Positions 1 to 9,710 of a stretch of DNA of 64,000 bases are shown piece after piece. A program made the translations under genes and the position numbers. The stretch is taken from the NCBI RefSeq assembly GCF_030140925.1, contig NZ_JARBWD010000001.1, positions 2,480,001 to 2,544,000 of the forward strand. The letters run 5' to 3'. The notes beneath the pieces are model-generated. The model did not search any database. It was not told the origin of the DNA and saw nothing but the letters and a program-made list of their open reading frames with translations. The stretch comes from Parerythrobacter aestuarii (GTDB lineage: Bacteria; Pseudomonadota; Alphaproteobacteria; Sphingomonadales; Sphingomonadaceae). The stretch's first letter is position 1. Every line of letters begins with the position of its first letter.

Positions 1-22
1 CGCAGGACGAAGAGGGGGCGAC

Positions 23-952
23 TCAACCACCTCCTCCAAAGACCGCGCGAATGGCCGGGCTGGCGCGCTCCAGCATGTCCTCTGCCAGCGCCTGCAGTCC
101 GGCGAATTCACCGATGTGGAATGTGCCCTCGCCGTCCACGCGCTCCTTGCCATCCGGACTAAAGATCGCAGCCCTGAGTTTTACGCCCTGGTCGGTCGAA
201 TTTGCCAGCACTGCCACCGGGCTATGACACGTGCCCTGCAGCGCTTCCAGCAAGCCGCGTTCGGCAAGGACTTCGGCTCGGCTATGCCCGTGGTCGAGCG
301 GCGCGAGCAGCTTGCGCACCCGGGCGTCACCGGTACGACATTCCAGCCCGATCGCCCCTTGCGACGGGGCCGGCAGCCAGTCATGCTCGTCGAGTGCTGA
401 CCCGACCTCCAGCTGGCCAAGGCGCTCTAACCCGGCGGCGGCCAGCAGCGTTACATCGGCCTCACCCTCAGACAACTTGCGCAGCCGAGTGGCCACATTG
501 CCGCGAAAGGTCACGACCTTCACATCGGGCCGATGATGCAGCATCTGCGCGGCCCGGCGCGGGGCGCTTGTGCCAACGACGGCATCCTGCGGGATCGCGG
601 CGATGCTCTCGGCCCCCACCAGCATGTCGCGCTTGTCCGCTCGCGGCAGGATCGCGGCGATGGTGAGCCAGTCAGGCCGCAGCGTTTCGACATCTTTCAT
701 GGAATGGACGGAAACATCGATCTCGCCCGCGTGCAGCCAGCCATCGAGTTCCTTGGTCCACAGTGCCTTGCCGCCGACTTCGGCCAGCGGGCGGTCGAGC
801 ACCTTGTCGCCGCTTGCCACCACCGGGACCAGTTCGACCGCGTTTTCCGACCAGCCATGCGCTTCGCACAGTCGGCGGCGGGTTTCCTCCGCCTGTGCCA
901 TGGCAAGCGGGGAATTGCGGGTTCCTAGGCGGAGAACGGGCGTGTCTGTCAT
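23..952 (-). CDS. hemC: Porphobilinogen deaminase (hydroxymethylbilane synthase)
   Basis: This enzyme joins four porphobilinogen units into hydroxymethylbilane in cytoplasmic tetrapyrrole (heme) synthesis. The 309-residue protein has the usual family length. Visible motifs are HSMKD at 83-87, GTSAPRR at 127-133, the arginine-rich FRGNVATRLRKL at 149-160, and the cofactor-attachment cysteine C242 in LQGTCHSP. The ATG start at 952 is followed directly by the typical LRLGTRNSPLAM beta strand. The gene diverges from tsaD across 45 nt, so the two promoters must lie back to back. A hemC/tsaD-gpsA divergence is common in sphingomonads (known context). Heme made by this pathway would serve the bd oxidase encoded further along. 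Confidence 0.96.
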   Translation of the reverse strand: MTDTPVLRLGTRNSPLAMAQAEETRRRLCEAHGWSENAVELVPVVASGDKVLDRPLAEVGGKALWTKELDGWLHAGEIDVSVHSMKDVETLRPDWLTIAAILPRADKRDMLVGAESIAAIPQDAVVGTSAPRRAAQMLHHRPDVKVVTFRGNVATRLRKLSEGEADVTLLAAAGLERLGQLEVGSALDEHDWLPAPSQGAIGLECRTGDARVRKLLAPLDHGHSRAEVLAERGLLEALQGTCHSPVAVLANSTDQGVKLRAAIFSPDGKERVDGEGTFHIGEFAGLQALAEDMLERASPAIRAVFGGGG

Positions 953-997
953 CGGCTGCGCTTGCCCTAGCGCGGCCTTCGTCTAAGGGGAAGCCGC

Positions 998-2032
998 ATG
1001 GCTCTTGTGCTCGGCATAGAAAGCAGTTGCGACGAAACCGCAGCGGCGCTGGTGACGACGGATCGACAGATCCTCGCCCAGCGGATCGCGTCGCAGGACG
1101 AGGCGCATGCGCCTTACGGCGGTGTCGTGCCGGAGATCGCCGCGCGCGCCCATGCCGAACGACTGGCCCCGATGATCGAAGCGGTGATGGCCGATGCGGG
1201 CAAGGATTTCAGCGACCTCGACGCCATCGCTGCCACTGCCGGGCCGGGACTGATCGGCGGAGTGATGGTCGGCCTCGTCAGTGCCAAGGCGCTGGCGATG
1301 GCGGCGGGCAAGCCGCTGCTGGCAATCAACCATCTCGAAGGTCATGCGCTGAGCCCGCGCCTAGCCGATCCAGCGCTGGAGTTTCCCTATGCGCTGCTTC
1401 TGGTCTCCGGCGGGCATTGCCAGATCCTGATGGTCGAGGGAGTCGGGCAGTACCGCCGCCTCGCCACCACGATTGACGATGCGCTGGGCGAAGCGTTCGA
1501 CAAGACCGCCAAGATCCTCGGCCTCGGTTACCCCGGCGGTCCCGCCGTCGAAAAACTCGCGCTGGAAGGCGATCCTGCCGCAGTACCCCTGCCCCGGCCG
1601 CTGGTCGGCAGCGGTGAGCCGCATTTCAGCTTTGCCGGGCTCAAAAGCGCGGTCCTGCGGGCGAAGGAAAGCGAGCAGCACGCAGATGCGGATATCGCGG
1701 CCAGTTTCCAGCAGGCCGCTGTCGACTGCCTGGTTGACCGTCTCGCTATTGCGCTTGGAAAGTCCGACTTGCCCAAGGCGCTGGTCGTCGCCGGCGGCGT
1801 CGCCGCCAACCAGCGTATCCGCAGCGAGCTCGAGAAATTTGCCGCCGAGCGCAGCATGCGTTTCGTCGCCCCGCCCATGGCCCTGTGCACCGATAATGCA
1901 GCAATGATTGGCTGGGCGGGCTGTGAGCGCCTACATATGGGGCAGGACGATCCGCTCGACTTCCGCGCGCGGCCGCGCTGGCCGCTCGATCCCAAGGCCG
2001 AGCCGGTGCGTGGAGCGGGGTATAAGGCATGA
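998..2032 (+). CDS. tsaD: tRNA N6-adenosine threonylcarbamoyltransferase
   Basis: TsaD transfers the threonylcarbamoyl group to A37 of ANN-decoding tRNAs, working with TsaB and TsaE in the cytoplasm. The 344-residue protein starts with the ASKHA-fold GIESSCDET motif (6-14). It carries the metal-binding pair H112 and H116 in NHLEGHA, and the GLGYPGGP nucleotide-binding loop near the middle. An AGGGG ribosome-binding site lies about 7 nt before the ATG. The last codons overlap gpsA by 4 nt (ATGA), so the two genes are probably translationally coupled. Nothing is unusual in the sequence. Confidence 0.96.
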   Translation: MALVLGIESSCDETAAALVTTDRQILAQRIASQDEAHAPYGGVVPEIAARAHAERLAPMIEAVMADAGKDFSDLDAIAATAGPGLIGGVMVGLVSAKALAMAAGKPLLAINHLEGHALSPRLADPALEFPYALLLVSGGHCQILMVEGVGQYRRLATTIDDALGEAFDKTAKILGLGYPGGPAVEKLALEGDPAAVPLPRPLVGSGEPHFSFAGLKSAVLRAKESEQHADADIAASFQQAAVDCLVDRLAIALGKSDLPKALVVAGGVAANQRIRSELEKFAAERSMRFVAPPMALCTDNAAMIGWAGCERLHMGQDDPLDFRARPRWPLDPKAEPVRGAGYKA

Positions 2033-3024
2033 GCCACAGCGTAGCAGTGATCGGTGGCGGGGCCTGGGGCACGGCCCTTGCCCAGATGCTCGCCAGCGAC
2101 GGGCGCGAGGTGCTGCTTTGGGCGCGCGAGACCGAGGTGGTCGAGGAAATCAACGCCAGCCACCGCAACACGCACTTTCTGCCCAGCGCGGAACTGTCTC
2201 CGACCATCAGGGCCACGGGTGACATGGCAAATCTCGCCGGCATTCCAGTCGTGCTCGTTGTGACCCCGGCGCAGCATACCGGGGCGGTCCTTCGGACCCT
2301 GCCCACACCTCCACGCGACCTCGTGCTGTGCAGCAAGGGGATCGAGCAGAGCTCTGGCCTGCTGATGAACCATGTCGCCGCCGAGGCATGTCCCGACAGC
2401 GAGCTTGCGATCCTTTCCGGCCCGACCTTCGCGCATGAAGTTGCGGCCGGGCTGCCGACTGCCGTCACGCTCGCATGCAGTGGTGGCGAGGAGCAATGGC
2501 AGCGGCTCAAACCCGTGATCGCGCGCCCGGCCTTCCGCCCCTATTACAGCGACGATGTGACCGGGGCGGAGATTGGCGGCGCGGTAAAGAACGTGCTCGC
2601 CATCGCTTGCGGCGTGGTCGACGGGCTGGGCCTGGGCCAGAACGCACGTGCGGCGCTAATCGCGCGCGGCTATGCCGAAATGCTGCGCTTCGGCGAGGCA
2701 TTGGGGGCAAAGCCCGAGACGCTGGCGGGTCTGTGCGGCCTCGGCGATCTTGTGCTCACTTGCTCGTCTACTTCCAGCCGCAATTTCTCGCTCGGCAAGG
2801 CGCTCGGCGAAGGCCAGTCCGCTTCCGACCTTATGGCTGACCGCCGGACCGTGGCCGAAGGCGCGCATACCGCGCCGGTGCTGGGCGATATGGCTCAATC
2901 GAAGGGCATCGACATGCCAATCGTCGAGGCGGTCAATCGCCTGCTCGACGGCGCACCCGCTGCCGAAGTCGTGCAGCAATTGCTCGCCCGCCCCTTGCGC
3001 GCCGAACAGGGACCCGGCGCGTGA
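2029..3024 (+). CDS. gpsA: NAD(P)-dependent glycerol-3-phosphate dehydrogenase
   Basis: GpsA reduces dihydroxyacetone phosphate to sn-glycerol 3-phosphate, the backbone for phospholipids. The 331-residue protein has the N-terminal Rossmann signature [10 protein letters not shown] (9-18), the catalytic-lysine region [13 protein letters not shown] near residue 190, and the [11 protein letters not shown] helix typical of the C-terminal domain. Its start overlaps tsaD and its end overlaps the next gene by 4 nt each (ATGA, then GTGA). This makes a three-gene transcription unit tsaD-gpsA-flippase. Assignment is secure by motif and by family length. Confidence 0.96.
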   Translation: MSHSVAVIGGGAWGTALAQMLASDGREVLLWARETEVVEEINASHRNTHFLPSAELSPTIRATGDMANLAGIPVVLVVTPAQHTGAVLRTLPTPPRDLVLCSKGIEQSSGLLMNHVAAEACPDSELAILSGPTFAHEVAAGLPTAVTLACSGGEEQWQRLKPVIARPAFRPYYSDDVTGAEIGGAVKNVLAIACGVVDGLGLGQNARAALIARGYAEMLRFGEALGAKPETLAGLCGLGDLVLTCSSTSSRNFSLGKALGEGQSASDLMADRRTVAEGAHTAPVLGDMAQSKGIDMPIVEAVNRLLDGAPAAEVVQQLLARPLRAEQGPGA

Positions 3025-4541
3025 CCACCGCTGCACCGCCAGACGACCATTCGGGCGACATGGCCGCGCTCGCCAAGGGCGGGCGGACCAATTTCATCGG
3101 CTTCCTGCTGCGGCTCCTGGCGCGGCTACCGTTCCTGTTTCTCGCCGGGCGGCTCTATGGTGCCGATGCCGTCGGTCGATTTGCCTCCGCGCTGATCGTG
3201 GTCGAGCTGCTGGCGCTGGTGTGCTCGATGGGTGAAAAGCGCGGGCTGGCCCAGCGCCTGACAGAAAGCGACGAGCCACAGGCCAACCTTGTGCTCGACG
3301 GATTCCTGCTGGCGCTGGTGTTCTCCGCCATTGTCGCGACGGTATTGTGGTTTTTTCCGGCACCGATGTTCCCCAACGGGATGAACAGCGAGCTCGACAT
3401 CCTTCTGGTTGTCGCCATTCCCGGATATGCGCTGACCGAAATCGCACTGGCGGCGCAAGCCTACAAGTTCGATATCGCCACAACCGTGCGCGCGCGGGCC
3501 GTGGTCGAGCCGTGGACGATCTCCATCATGGCCGGGGTGTTCTATTTCTGGATTCCCGATTCCGGGCTTGCCTTCGCCTATATTGCGTCGATCTATGCCG
3601 GGCTGCTGACGGCGCTGTGGCCGTTTTTCAGGACCTATGGCGCGCCGAAAGGCTGGTATCCGCACCCCAAGCGGATGTGGTCAATGACCCGGCGGGCGCT
3701 GCCATTGGCAGGCACCGATGCGATCGAGTGGGGCACCCGGCGGCTCGACATCTTCATTCTCGGCTTCTTCGCGTCACCGGTAGCGGTCGGGATCTATTAT
3801 ATGGCGCAACAGGTCGCGAGCCTGCCGCAGAAGCTCAAGACCAGCTTCGAGCCGGTGCTGGGCCCCGTCATCACCAAGAACCTCAAGACTCGGAACTACG
3901 AAGCGATTGCGAAGCAGGTCTGCCAGGTCGGTTTCTGGATCATAGCGGCGCAGGCCGGGATCGCGCTCGCGCTGGGCATTCCAGGCGAAGCGGTGATGGG
4001 CCTGATCGGGCCGGAATTCGTCGGCGGTACCGGCGCGCTCGCCTTCCTGTTGCTGGCCGAAGTGGTGGCGGCTACCGCCGTCGTGTCCGAAGCGGCGCTG
4101 GTCTATGTCGCGCGGGTCCGCAATTTCTGGATCTCCATCGGCACCATCACGCTGCAAGGCGCGCTCACCATGGGACTACTCGAATTCATCAGGCGGTCGG
4201 ACATGGGCGAAGGCTTCATGGCGGCCGGCGCAGCGATTTCACTGATGCTGGCACTGGGAATTGCTTCGCTGGTGAAGGCGATGCTGTTGGGCCGCATCCT
4301 CGGCCATTCGATCAACAATTGGCGCTGGGCGCTGGTGTGGGCGGCAGCCCCGGCGGTGGTGGTCGGATACTTCGCCACGCTGATGCCGGAATGGATCGAA
4401 CTGATCGTGGGTATCCCGCTAATCCTCGGCACCTATGGCTATGTCATCTGGCATCGTGGCTTCGGACCGGAAGACCGGGTGCTTTTCCGCAAGAACATCA
4501 GCGGCAGCGGCGAAGACGAAACAGCAAGACCCCAAGCCTGA
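3021..4541 (+). CDS. Wzx-like polysaccharide flippase (MATE/MOP superfamily)
   Basis: This is a polytopic inner-membrane protein of 506 residues with roughly 12-14 hydrophobic segments spread over its whole length. That matches oligosaccharide or lipopolysaccharide flippases of the MOP superfamily (RfbX/MurJ-like). Such proteins move lipid-linked sugars across the inner membrane; the substrate here cannot be read from sequence. The GTG start overlaps the gpsA stop (GTGA), and no better start with a ribosome-binding site is seen downstream. It lies far from the polysaccharide export operon in the last 13 kb, so a link between them is only a possibility. The last 25 residues are charged and probably cytoplasmic. 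Confidence 0.8.
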   Translation: MTTAAPPDDHSGDMAALAKGGRTNFIGFLLRLLARLPFLFLAGRLYGADAVGRFASALIVVELLALVCSMGEKRGLAQRLTESDEPQANLVLDGFLLALVFSAIVATVLWFFPAPMFPNGMNSELDILLVVAIPGYALTEIALAAQAYKFDIATTVRARAVVEPWTISIMAGVFYFWIPDSGLAFAYIASIYAGLLTALWPFFRTYGAPKGWYPHPKRMWSMTRRALPLAGTDAIEWGTRRLDIFILGFFASPVAVGIYYMAQQVASLPQKLKTSFEPVLGPVITKNLKTRNYEAIAKQVCQVGFWIIAAQAGIALALGIPGEAVMGLIGPEFVGGTGALAFLLLAEVVAATAVVSEAALVYVARVRNFWISIGTITLQGALTMGLLEFIRRSDMGEGFMAAGAAISLMLALGIASLVKAMLLGRILGHSINNWRWALVWAAAPAVVVGYFATLMPEWIELIVGIPLILGTYGYVIWHRGFGPEDRVLFRKNISGSGEDETARPQA

Positions 4542-4626
4542 GCCATCCTGACAGCAGCATTCAGAACGCGTTCACGCGGCTGGTCGATGCTGGAACACGG
4601 GTTACAGATTTGGGGAGGACTGCCTG

Positions 4627-6429
4627 ATGCGATTTGCCCGCTATGCCGCCGTGAGTGCGCTGTCCGTTGTGCTGGTGGGTTGTGCCAGCAGCTATGACAC
4701 CGATGATGGGAGCGGTTCTATCGCTTCAGTGCCGCCAGCTCCGGCTCCTGCTCCTGCTCCTGCACCTCCTCCTCCCGCCGGGTATTCCGCCGATGAAGCG
4801 ATTGTGGTGACCGGCACTCGGCTGCCGCAAAGGAATGTCGAGACCGCTACTCCCATCGCGGTCGTCCAGTCAGAAGAGTTCAAGCTCTCCGGTACGGTCA
4901 ATGTCAGCAACGTCGTCAACAATCTGCCGCAAGTGGTCCCAGGGGCTTCGCAGCCCGCCCTGCCTGCGTTCCGTTATGTCCCGCCGGTCGTGGTACCCAC
5001 CGATCCCGGCCGCGAACAGTATGACGGCGAGGAAGTTTCCCCGGTCAAGATTGCCGCGACGACCCCCGTCTCGACCTTCTCCGTCGATGTCGACACCGGT
5101 GCCTATGCCAATGCCCGCCGTTTCCTGACGCAGGGCCAGCTGCCGCCCAAGGCCGCCGTGCGGACCGAGGAGTTCATCAACTACTTCCGCTACGACTACG
5201 ACCGCCCGCTCGACCGGGCCAAGCCGTTCAGCGTCAATTTCGATGCCGCGCAGACGCCGTGGAACGACAACACCCGCCTGCTGCGAATCGGGCTCGCCGG
5301 ATACGACCTGCCGCCCGAAAGCCGCCCTCCCGCGAACCTCGTGTTCCTGCTCGATGTTTCTGGCTCGATGTACAGCGCCGACAAGCTGCCGCTGGTGAAG
5401 ACTGCCATGCTCGGCCTTGCCAATCAGCTGGGCGAGAAGGATCGCGTCTCGATCGTGGTCTATGCCGGGGCCGCCGGGCTTGTGCTCGATGCCACCAACA
5501 ACAAAGGCGAAATCCGCAACGCCATCAACAACCTCACGGCTGGCGGCTCGACAGCGGGGGGTGCGGGGATCCAGCTCGCCTACCAGATCGCCGAAGCCAA
5601 CTGGATCAAGGGCGGCGTCAACCGCGTCATCCTCGCCACCGATGGCGACTTCAACGTCGGCGTTTCGAACCGCGACGCGCTGGTAGAACTGATCGAGAAG
5701 AAGCGCGAGACGGGCATCACGTTGACCACGCTCGGCTTCGGCCAGGGCAATTACAACGAAGCGATGATGGAACAGCTCGCCAACAAGGGTAACGGCAATT
5801 ACGCCTATATCGACAGCGCGCTGGAAGCGAAGAAAGTGCTGGGAGAGGAGATGGGATCGACCATCTTCACCATCGCCAAGGACGTGAAGATCCAGGTCGA
5901 ATTCAACCCGGCCGTCATCAGCCAGTACCGCCTGATCGGCTACGAGAACCGCGCCCTGCGCGATGAGGATTTCGACAATGACAAGGTCGATGCCGGGGAT
6001 ATTGGTGCCGGGCATCAGGTCACCGCGCTCTACGAAGTGGTCCTTGCTGGAGGCAAGGGTTGGGTGCCTGATCGCCGCTATGGCGACGCCTTACCTGCCT
6101 CGGCCATCGAGAAAGCCTCCGAAGCGGCCTATGTGAAGCTGCGCTACAAGATGCCCGATGGCGACACCTCGACGCTGATCGACTATGTCCTGCCTGCGGC
6201 CAAACTGCGTAGTGCCACCGCGCCAAAGGACGATTTTGCCTTTGCAGCGGCGGTCGCCGGGTTCGGCCAGAAGCTGCGCGGCGACCCGATGCTGGGCGGC
6301 TATTCCTTCGACCAACTGGCCAGGCTCGCAGGCAAGCAGAACGATTTCTACCGTCAGGAGTTCGTCAAGCTCGCCGCCGTGGCAGCTGGACTAGGCGAAG
6401 TCCCGCGCGAAGCGCAGGGCGGGAACTGA
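4627..6429 (+). CDS. YfbK-like VWA lipoprotein with a TonB-plug-like N-terminal segment
   Basis: The 600-residue protein has a lipoprotein signal ending in LVGC (lipid-attachment C19), then an Ala-Pro repeat (37-51) encoded by a short GCTCCT-type DNA repeat. Residues 57-106 look like the beginning of a TonB-dependent receptor plug (IVVTGTRLPQ at 59-68, VNNLPQVVPG at 97-106). No beta-barrel follows. The rest is a YfbK-type von Willebrand factor A protein: an N-terminal conserved region near 150-190, then a VWA domain with the metal site DVSGS at 243-247, then the C-terminal DUF3520-type region. The ATG follows a strong GGGGAGG site. VWA lipoproteins of this type are usually placed at the envelope; the ligand is unknown. 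Confidence 0.85.
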   Translation: MRFARYAAVSALSVVLVGCASSYDTDDGSGSIASVPPAPAPAPAPAPPPPAGYSADEAIVVTGTRLPQRNVETATPIAVVQSEEFKLSGTVNVSNVVNNLPQVVPGASQPALPAFRYVPPVVVPTDPGREQYDGEEVSPVKIAATTPVSTFSVDVDTGAYANARRFLTQGQLPPKAAVRTEEFINYFRYDYDRPLDRAKPFSVNFDAAQTPWNDNTRLLRIGLAGYDLPPESRPPANLVFLLDVSGSMYSADKLPLVKTAMLGLANQLGEKDRVSIVVYAGAAGLVLDATNNKGEIRNAINNLTAGGSTAGGAGIQLAYQIAEANWIKGGVNRVILATDGDFNVGVSNRDALVELIEKKRETGITLTTLGFGQGNYNEAMMEQLANKGNGNYAYIDSALEAKKVLGEEMGSTIFTIAKDVKIQVEFNPAVISQYRLIGYENRALRDEDFDNDKVDAGDIGAGHQVTALYEVVLAGGKGWVPDRRYGDALPASAIEKASEAAYVKLRYKMPDGDTSTLIDYVLPAAKLRSATAPKDDFAFAAAVAGFGQKLRGDPMLGGYSFDQLARLAGKQNDFYRQEFVKLAAVAAGLGEVPREAQGGN

Positions 6430-6470
6430 ACCCCTTCCCTTTTGCGGGTGGGAATGGCTAGAGGGGCGGA

Positions 6471-7211
6471 GTGAATATCCGCCCTTCCATCCTGATCCTC
6501 GGTGGCGCGCTGCTGGTTGCCGTTTTGGCGCTGGTTGCAGCCAACCAGACGGCTGAGCCGCTGAGCGATTCGCTGGCCCAAAAAGCGCGGGCGGTGATCG
6601 CCAGCGAAGCGGCAGGCAGCGTAACCGCCGATTTCCGTTCGGCCCAGGGCTGGCCCAGCCGCCATGCCATGCTGACGCCCAAGGGCGATGTTGCCGAGAC
6701 GACCCGCGCCCGCATCGCCCGCGCGGTGGCTGCAATCCCCGGCGTCGGAGGTGTGCACTGGACGGATGGGACAATGCTGGCCGACCCGGGCGAAGCACCG
6801 ATGGAATCGCTGCGCTGCCAGGACGATGTCGCTGCCATCCTCGGTGCGCGGACCATCCGGTTCGAGGAATCGAGCGCTGACCTCGCCGCCGGCGGGACCG
6901 AACTGCTCGACGAAGTCGCGGCCGCCCTGCGCCCCTGCTTCGGAGCACGGATCGCCATCACCGGCCATACCGACAGCTCCGGAGACGAGCTGGCCAACCG
7001 CGAGCTATCCTTGCAGCGGGCAACAACGGTCAAGCGGGCGTTGGTCGCGCGTGGTATTCCCGAACAGAGCCTGCAGACCCGTGGCCTCGGGTCCAGCCTG
7101 CCCGTTTCGGGGCTTGACCCGGCAGACCCGGCCAATCGCCGGATCGAATTCCGCGTTGTTGCCAAGGTACAGGTTGCCCCCACTCCGATAGATACACCGG
7201 GACCGCGTTGA
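6471..7211 (+). CDS. OmpA-family peptidoglycan-binding membrane protein
   Basis: The 246-residue protein begins with one hydrophobic anchor (residues 6-24). It continues with a region resembling a BON-type fold (about 70-100) and ends with an OmpA C-terminal domain. The diagnostic stretch ITGHTDSSGD is followed by LSLQRATTVK and NRRIEF near the end. OmpA domains bind diaminopimelate in peptidoglycan, so the protein probably tethers the envelope to the wall. The start is GTG; no in-frame ATG precedes it. The next gene begins 1 nt after its stop, so the three small genes from here to 7865 look like one transcription unit. Confidence 0.87.
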   Translation: MNIRPSILILGGALLVAVLALVAANQTAEPLSDSLAQKARAVIASEAAGSVTADFRSAQGWPSRHAMLTPKGDVAETTRARIARAVAAIPGVGGVHWTDGTMLADPGEAPMESLRCQDDVAAILGARTIRFEESSADLAAGGTELLDEVAAALRPCFGARIAITGHTDSSGDELANRELSLQRATTVKRALVARGIPEQSLQTRGLGSSLPVSGLDPADPANRRIEFRVVAKVQVAPTPIDTPGPR

Positions 7212-7212
7212 C

Positions 7213-7350
7213 ATGCCGATCTGGTTCGAACTCATCACGCTGTTGCTTTTCACATACATGATCGGCCTTGGTCTCGGCTGGCTGCTGTGGGCGCGTGCGC
7301 CGCAGCCGGGCGGCGAGCCGACGTACACATCAAACAAGGGAGACCTCTAG
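7213..7350 (+). CDS. Small single-span membrane protein (45 aa)
   Basis: This short frame encodes 45 residues. It begins MPIWFELITLLLF and has one hydrophobic helix of about 20 residues rich in Leu, Gly and Trp (GLGLGWLLW), then a short polar tail. The ATG lies 1 nt after the OmpA stop codon and the TAG stop lies 2 nt before the next start, so it fits exactly between two real genes. I do not recognise the family. The tight spacing and the clean membrane-helix composition are the evidence that it is expressed. It may help assemble or place its OmpA or helix-hairpin-helix neighbours. Confidence 0.65.
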   Translation: MPIWFELITLLLFTYMIGLGLGWLLWARAPQPGGEPTYTSNKGDL

Positions 7351-7352
7351 GC

Positions 7353-7865
7353 ATGATCGAAATGATCGAAGCCAACTGGCCACTTTTCCTCGTCGCATTG
7401 CTGATCGGGCTTGCCGTAGCCTGGATTATCTTCGTCGGTTCGCGCCGGACAAAGATAACGCGGGAGAGCGACGGCGGGAGCGATGCTCCTGCTGCGCGCA
7501 ACCAGGCGCTGATCGACGCACCGCCGGTCGCCGCTCCTGCTGTGCCGCCAGCTTCGCCGATGGGCGTCGCAGGTGCCGGCACCGTCGCTGCCGCTGCTGC
7601 GCAGGAAGCTGCGGTTGAGAATGCGGCAGGCGACGACCTGACCCGGATCAAGGGCGTCGGACCCAAGCTGGTGACGCTGCTCAACGAACAGGGCATCACC
7701 ACTTTCGCGCAGGTCGCGGGCTGGAGCGATGCCGATATCGACCGCATCGACAGCCAGCTGGGCCGCTTCGAAGGGCGCATCCGCCGCGACGACTGGGTGA
7801 CGCAGGCAAAGCTGCTAGCGGCCGACGATACGCAAGGCTACGAAGCTCAGTTCGGCAAGCTGTAA
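7353..7865 (+). CDS. Membrane-anchored helix-hairpin-helix protein
   Basis: The predicted product is 170 residues. Residues 11-28 form a membrane span. A linker rich in Ala and Pro follows, then a C-terminal helix-hairpin-helix domain starting at DDLTRIKGVGPKL (about residue 94). This type of domain (DUF4332-like) often appears in proteins labelled NADH-quinone oxidoreductase-like or 50S L21-like, but its function is not known. The frame is open further upstream to 7287, but the ATG at 7353 is preferred. It is preceded by AGGGAG and avoids overlapping the 45-aa gene. It probably belongs to the OmpA operon. Confidence 0.78.
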   Translation: MIEMIEANWPLFLVALLIGLAVAWIIFVGSRRTKITRESDGGSDAPAARNQALIDAPPVAAPAVPPASPMGVAGAGTVAAAAAQEAAVENAAGDDLTRIKGVGPKLVTLLNEQGITTFAQVAGWSDADIDRIDSQLGRFEGRIRRDDWVTQAKLLAADDTQGYEAQFGKL

Positions 7866-7944
7866 AGCGCCGCCGCGCAGGGGGAACCAATCCCCAATAG
7901 TGCCGTTGATTTCCCGCAGGGCCGTGATCTTGGGGGAGATAGCG

Positions 7945-8304
7945 ATGGACATGCCGTTTGTTATGATCGCCGAAGACGAAGCCGTTATCGGTTTCGACTT
8001 GTGCGAAACCGTGGCCGAGGCCGGTTGCGAAGTCGAAGGTCCTCTCCCCGACATTTCTTCCGCCATGCTTTCATACCAGAAACGCAAGCCGGATATCGCC
8101 ATCCTCGACATCAGCCTGGGATCCGAAAACGTCTTTCCACTGGCTGAGAAGCTGATGTCGGAGGATGTGAAGGTGATTTTCCACTCCGGTCACTATGAAC
8201 AGGCGGATGTCGATACCCGTTTCCCAGGCGCAGTGCTGCTATCGAAGCCCTGCCCTCCGCAAACCTTGCTGGAGACAGTGCAGCGTTCGCTCACCAATCC
8301 ATGA
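7945..8304 (+). CDS. Stand-alone response-regulator receiver protein
   Basis: The 119-residue protein is a receiver domain with no output domain. The acidic pocket is E10/D11, the predicted phosphorylation site is D55 in AILDISLG, and the conserved lysine sits in LLSKPCPP near the end. The open frame extends to 7900, but the ATG at 7945 has a GGGGGAG site 6 nt upstream and gives the standard receiver N terminus. Single-domain receivers act in phosphorelays or bind partner proteins. No kinase gene is adjacent, so its partner must be elsewhere. Confidence 0.88.
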   Translation: MDMPFVMIAEDEAVIGFDLCETVAEAGCEVEGPLPDISSAMLSYQKRKPDIAILDISLGSENVFPLAEKLMSEDVKVIFHSGHYEQADVDTRFPGAVLLSKPCPPQTLLETVQRSLTNP

Positions 8305-8380
8305 TTGACGAGGCTTGATGCCCGGGCTCACTCCTGCGAAAGCCGCGAGCAAAGCGAACTAGCCTGATTCAGGAGCACAC

Positions 8381-9565
8381 ATGGCAGGTATGGCCCCCTT
8401 CAGCTGGGACGATCCGTTCCGGCTCGACGAGCAACTCACCGAAGAAGAGCGGATGATCCGCGATGCCGCGCATGGCTTCGCGCAAAACGAGCTCCAGCCG
8501 CGCGTAATCAAGGCCTTCGCCGACGAAATCGACGCCCCTGAACTGTTTCCGTTGATGGGCCAGGCCGGGCTGCTGGGCGCGACTGTGCCGGAGGAATATG
8601 GCGGCGCGGGCGCAAGCTACGTCGCCTATGGCCTGATCGCGCGCGAGATCGAACGGGTGGATTCGGGCTATCGGTCGATGGCCTCGGTGCAGTCGAGCCT
8701 CGTGATGTACCCGATCCATGCCTTCGGGTCGGAAGAACAGCGCCGCAAGTACCTGCCTGGCCTCGCTTCGGGCGAGCTGATCGGTTGCTTCGGTCTGACC
8801 GAACCCGATGCCGGTTCCGACCCTGCGGGCATGAAGACTGTCGCGAAGAAGAACGGTGACGGATACGTGATCTCAGGTTCCAAGACCTGGATTTCCAACG
8901 CGCCCTTTGCCGATGTCTTCGTGGTCTGGGCCAAGAGCGAAGCGCATGGCGGCGGCATTCGCGGCTTCATCCTGGAAAAGGGTATGGAGGGGCTTTCCGC
9001 GCCTAAGATCGAAGGCAAGATTTCGCTGCGCGCCAGCACCACCGGCATGATCGTGATGGACGAGGTAAAGGTCGGTGCCGATGCATTGCTGCCCGATGTG
9101 CAGGGGCTCAAAGGTCCGTTCTCGTGCCTCAACCGCGCCCGCTATGGCATCAGCTGGGGCGCGATGGGGGCGGCCGAGTTCTGCCTCCACGCGGCCCGCC
9201 AGTATGGCTTGGACCGGCACCAGTTCGGCGTACCGCTCGCATCCAAGCAGATCTTCCAGTTGAAACTCGCCAATGCGATGAGCGAGATCGCACTGGGCCT
9301 GCAAAGCAGCTTGCGCGTCGGCCGGATGATGGACGAAGGCACATTTGCGCCGGAGATGATCTCCATCGTCAAGCGCAACAATGTCGGCAAGGCGCTGGAG
9401 ATCGCCCGCCACGCCCGCGACATGCACGGTGGCAACGGTATCAGCGAGGAATACCAGGTCATCCGCCACATGGTGAACCTCGAAACCGTCAACACCTACG
9501 AAGGCACGCATGATGTTCATGCGCTGATCCTGGGCCGGGCCATAACGGGGATCGCGGCGTTCTGA
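8381..9565 (+). CDS. gcdH: Glutaryl-CoA dehydrogenase
   Basis: This FAD enzyme of the acyl-CoA dehydrogenase family oxidises and decarboxylates glutaryl-CoA to crotonyl-CoA in lysine, tryptophan and aromatic breakdown. The 394-residue protein has the GcdH-like N terminus [16 protein letters not shown]. It also has the FAD-binding [13 protein letters not shown] segment and the catalytic glutamate in [10 protein letters not shown] near the C terminus, followed by LILGRAITG. Its length fits the family. It is followed by a 277-nt non-coding stretch and then by aromatic-pathway genes, which fits a catabolic neighbourhood. Confidence 0.92.
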   Translation: MAGMAPFSWDDPFRLDEQLTEEERMIRDAAHGFAQNELQPRVIKAFADEIDAPELFPLMGQAGLLGATVPEEYGGAGASYVAYGLIAREIERVDSGYRSMASVQSSLVMYPIHAFGSEEQRRKYLPGLASGELIGCFGLTEPDAGSDPAGMKTVAKKNGDGYVISGSKTWISNAPFADVFVVWAKSEAHGGGIRGFILEKGMEGLSAPKIEGKISLRASTTGMIVMDEVKVGADALLPDVQGLKGPFSCLNRARYGISWGAMGAAEFCLHAARQYGLDRHQFGVPLASKQIFQLKLANAMSEIALGLQSSLRVGRMMDEGTFAPEMISIVKRNNVGKALEIARHARDMHGGNGISEEYQVIRHMVNLETVNTYEGTHDVHALILGRAITGIAAF

Positions 9566-9710
9566 TCGCGTTGCCAACGTCTGCGCTGTCCTACACGGCC
9601 CAGTCGTGGCACAAGCGGCTGATGGCTTCGTTTCGCGCGCTTCTCCAGGGTAACACTTCGATTTTGGCCCCGCCCTGTTTTTGTGCGCCAGGACAGTGGT
9701 CCATGCGGTC

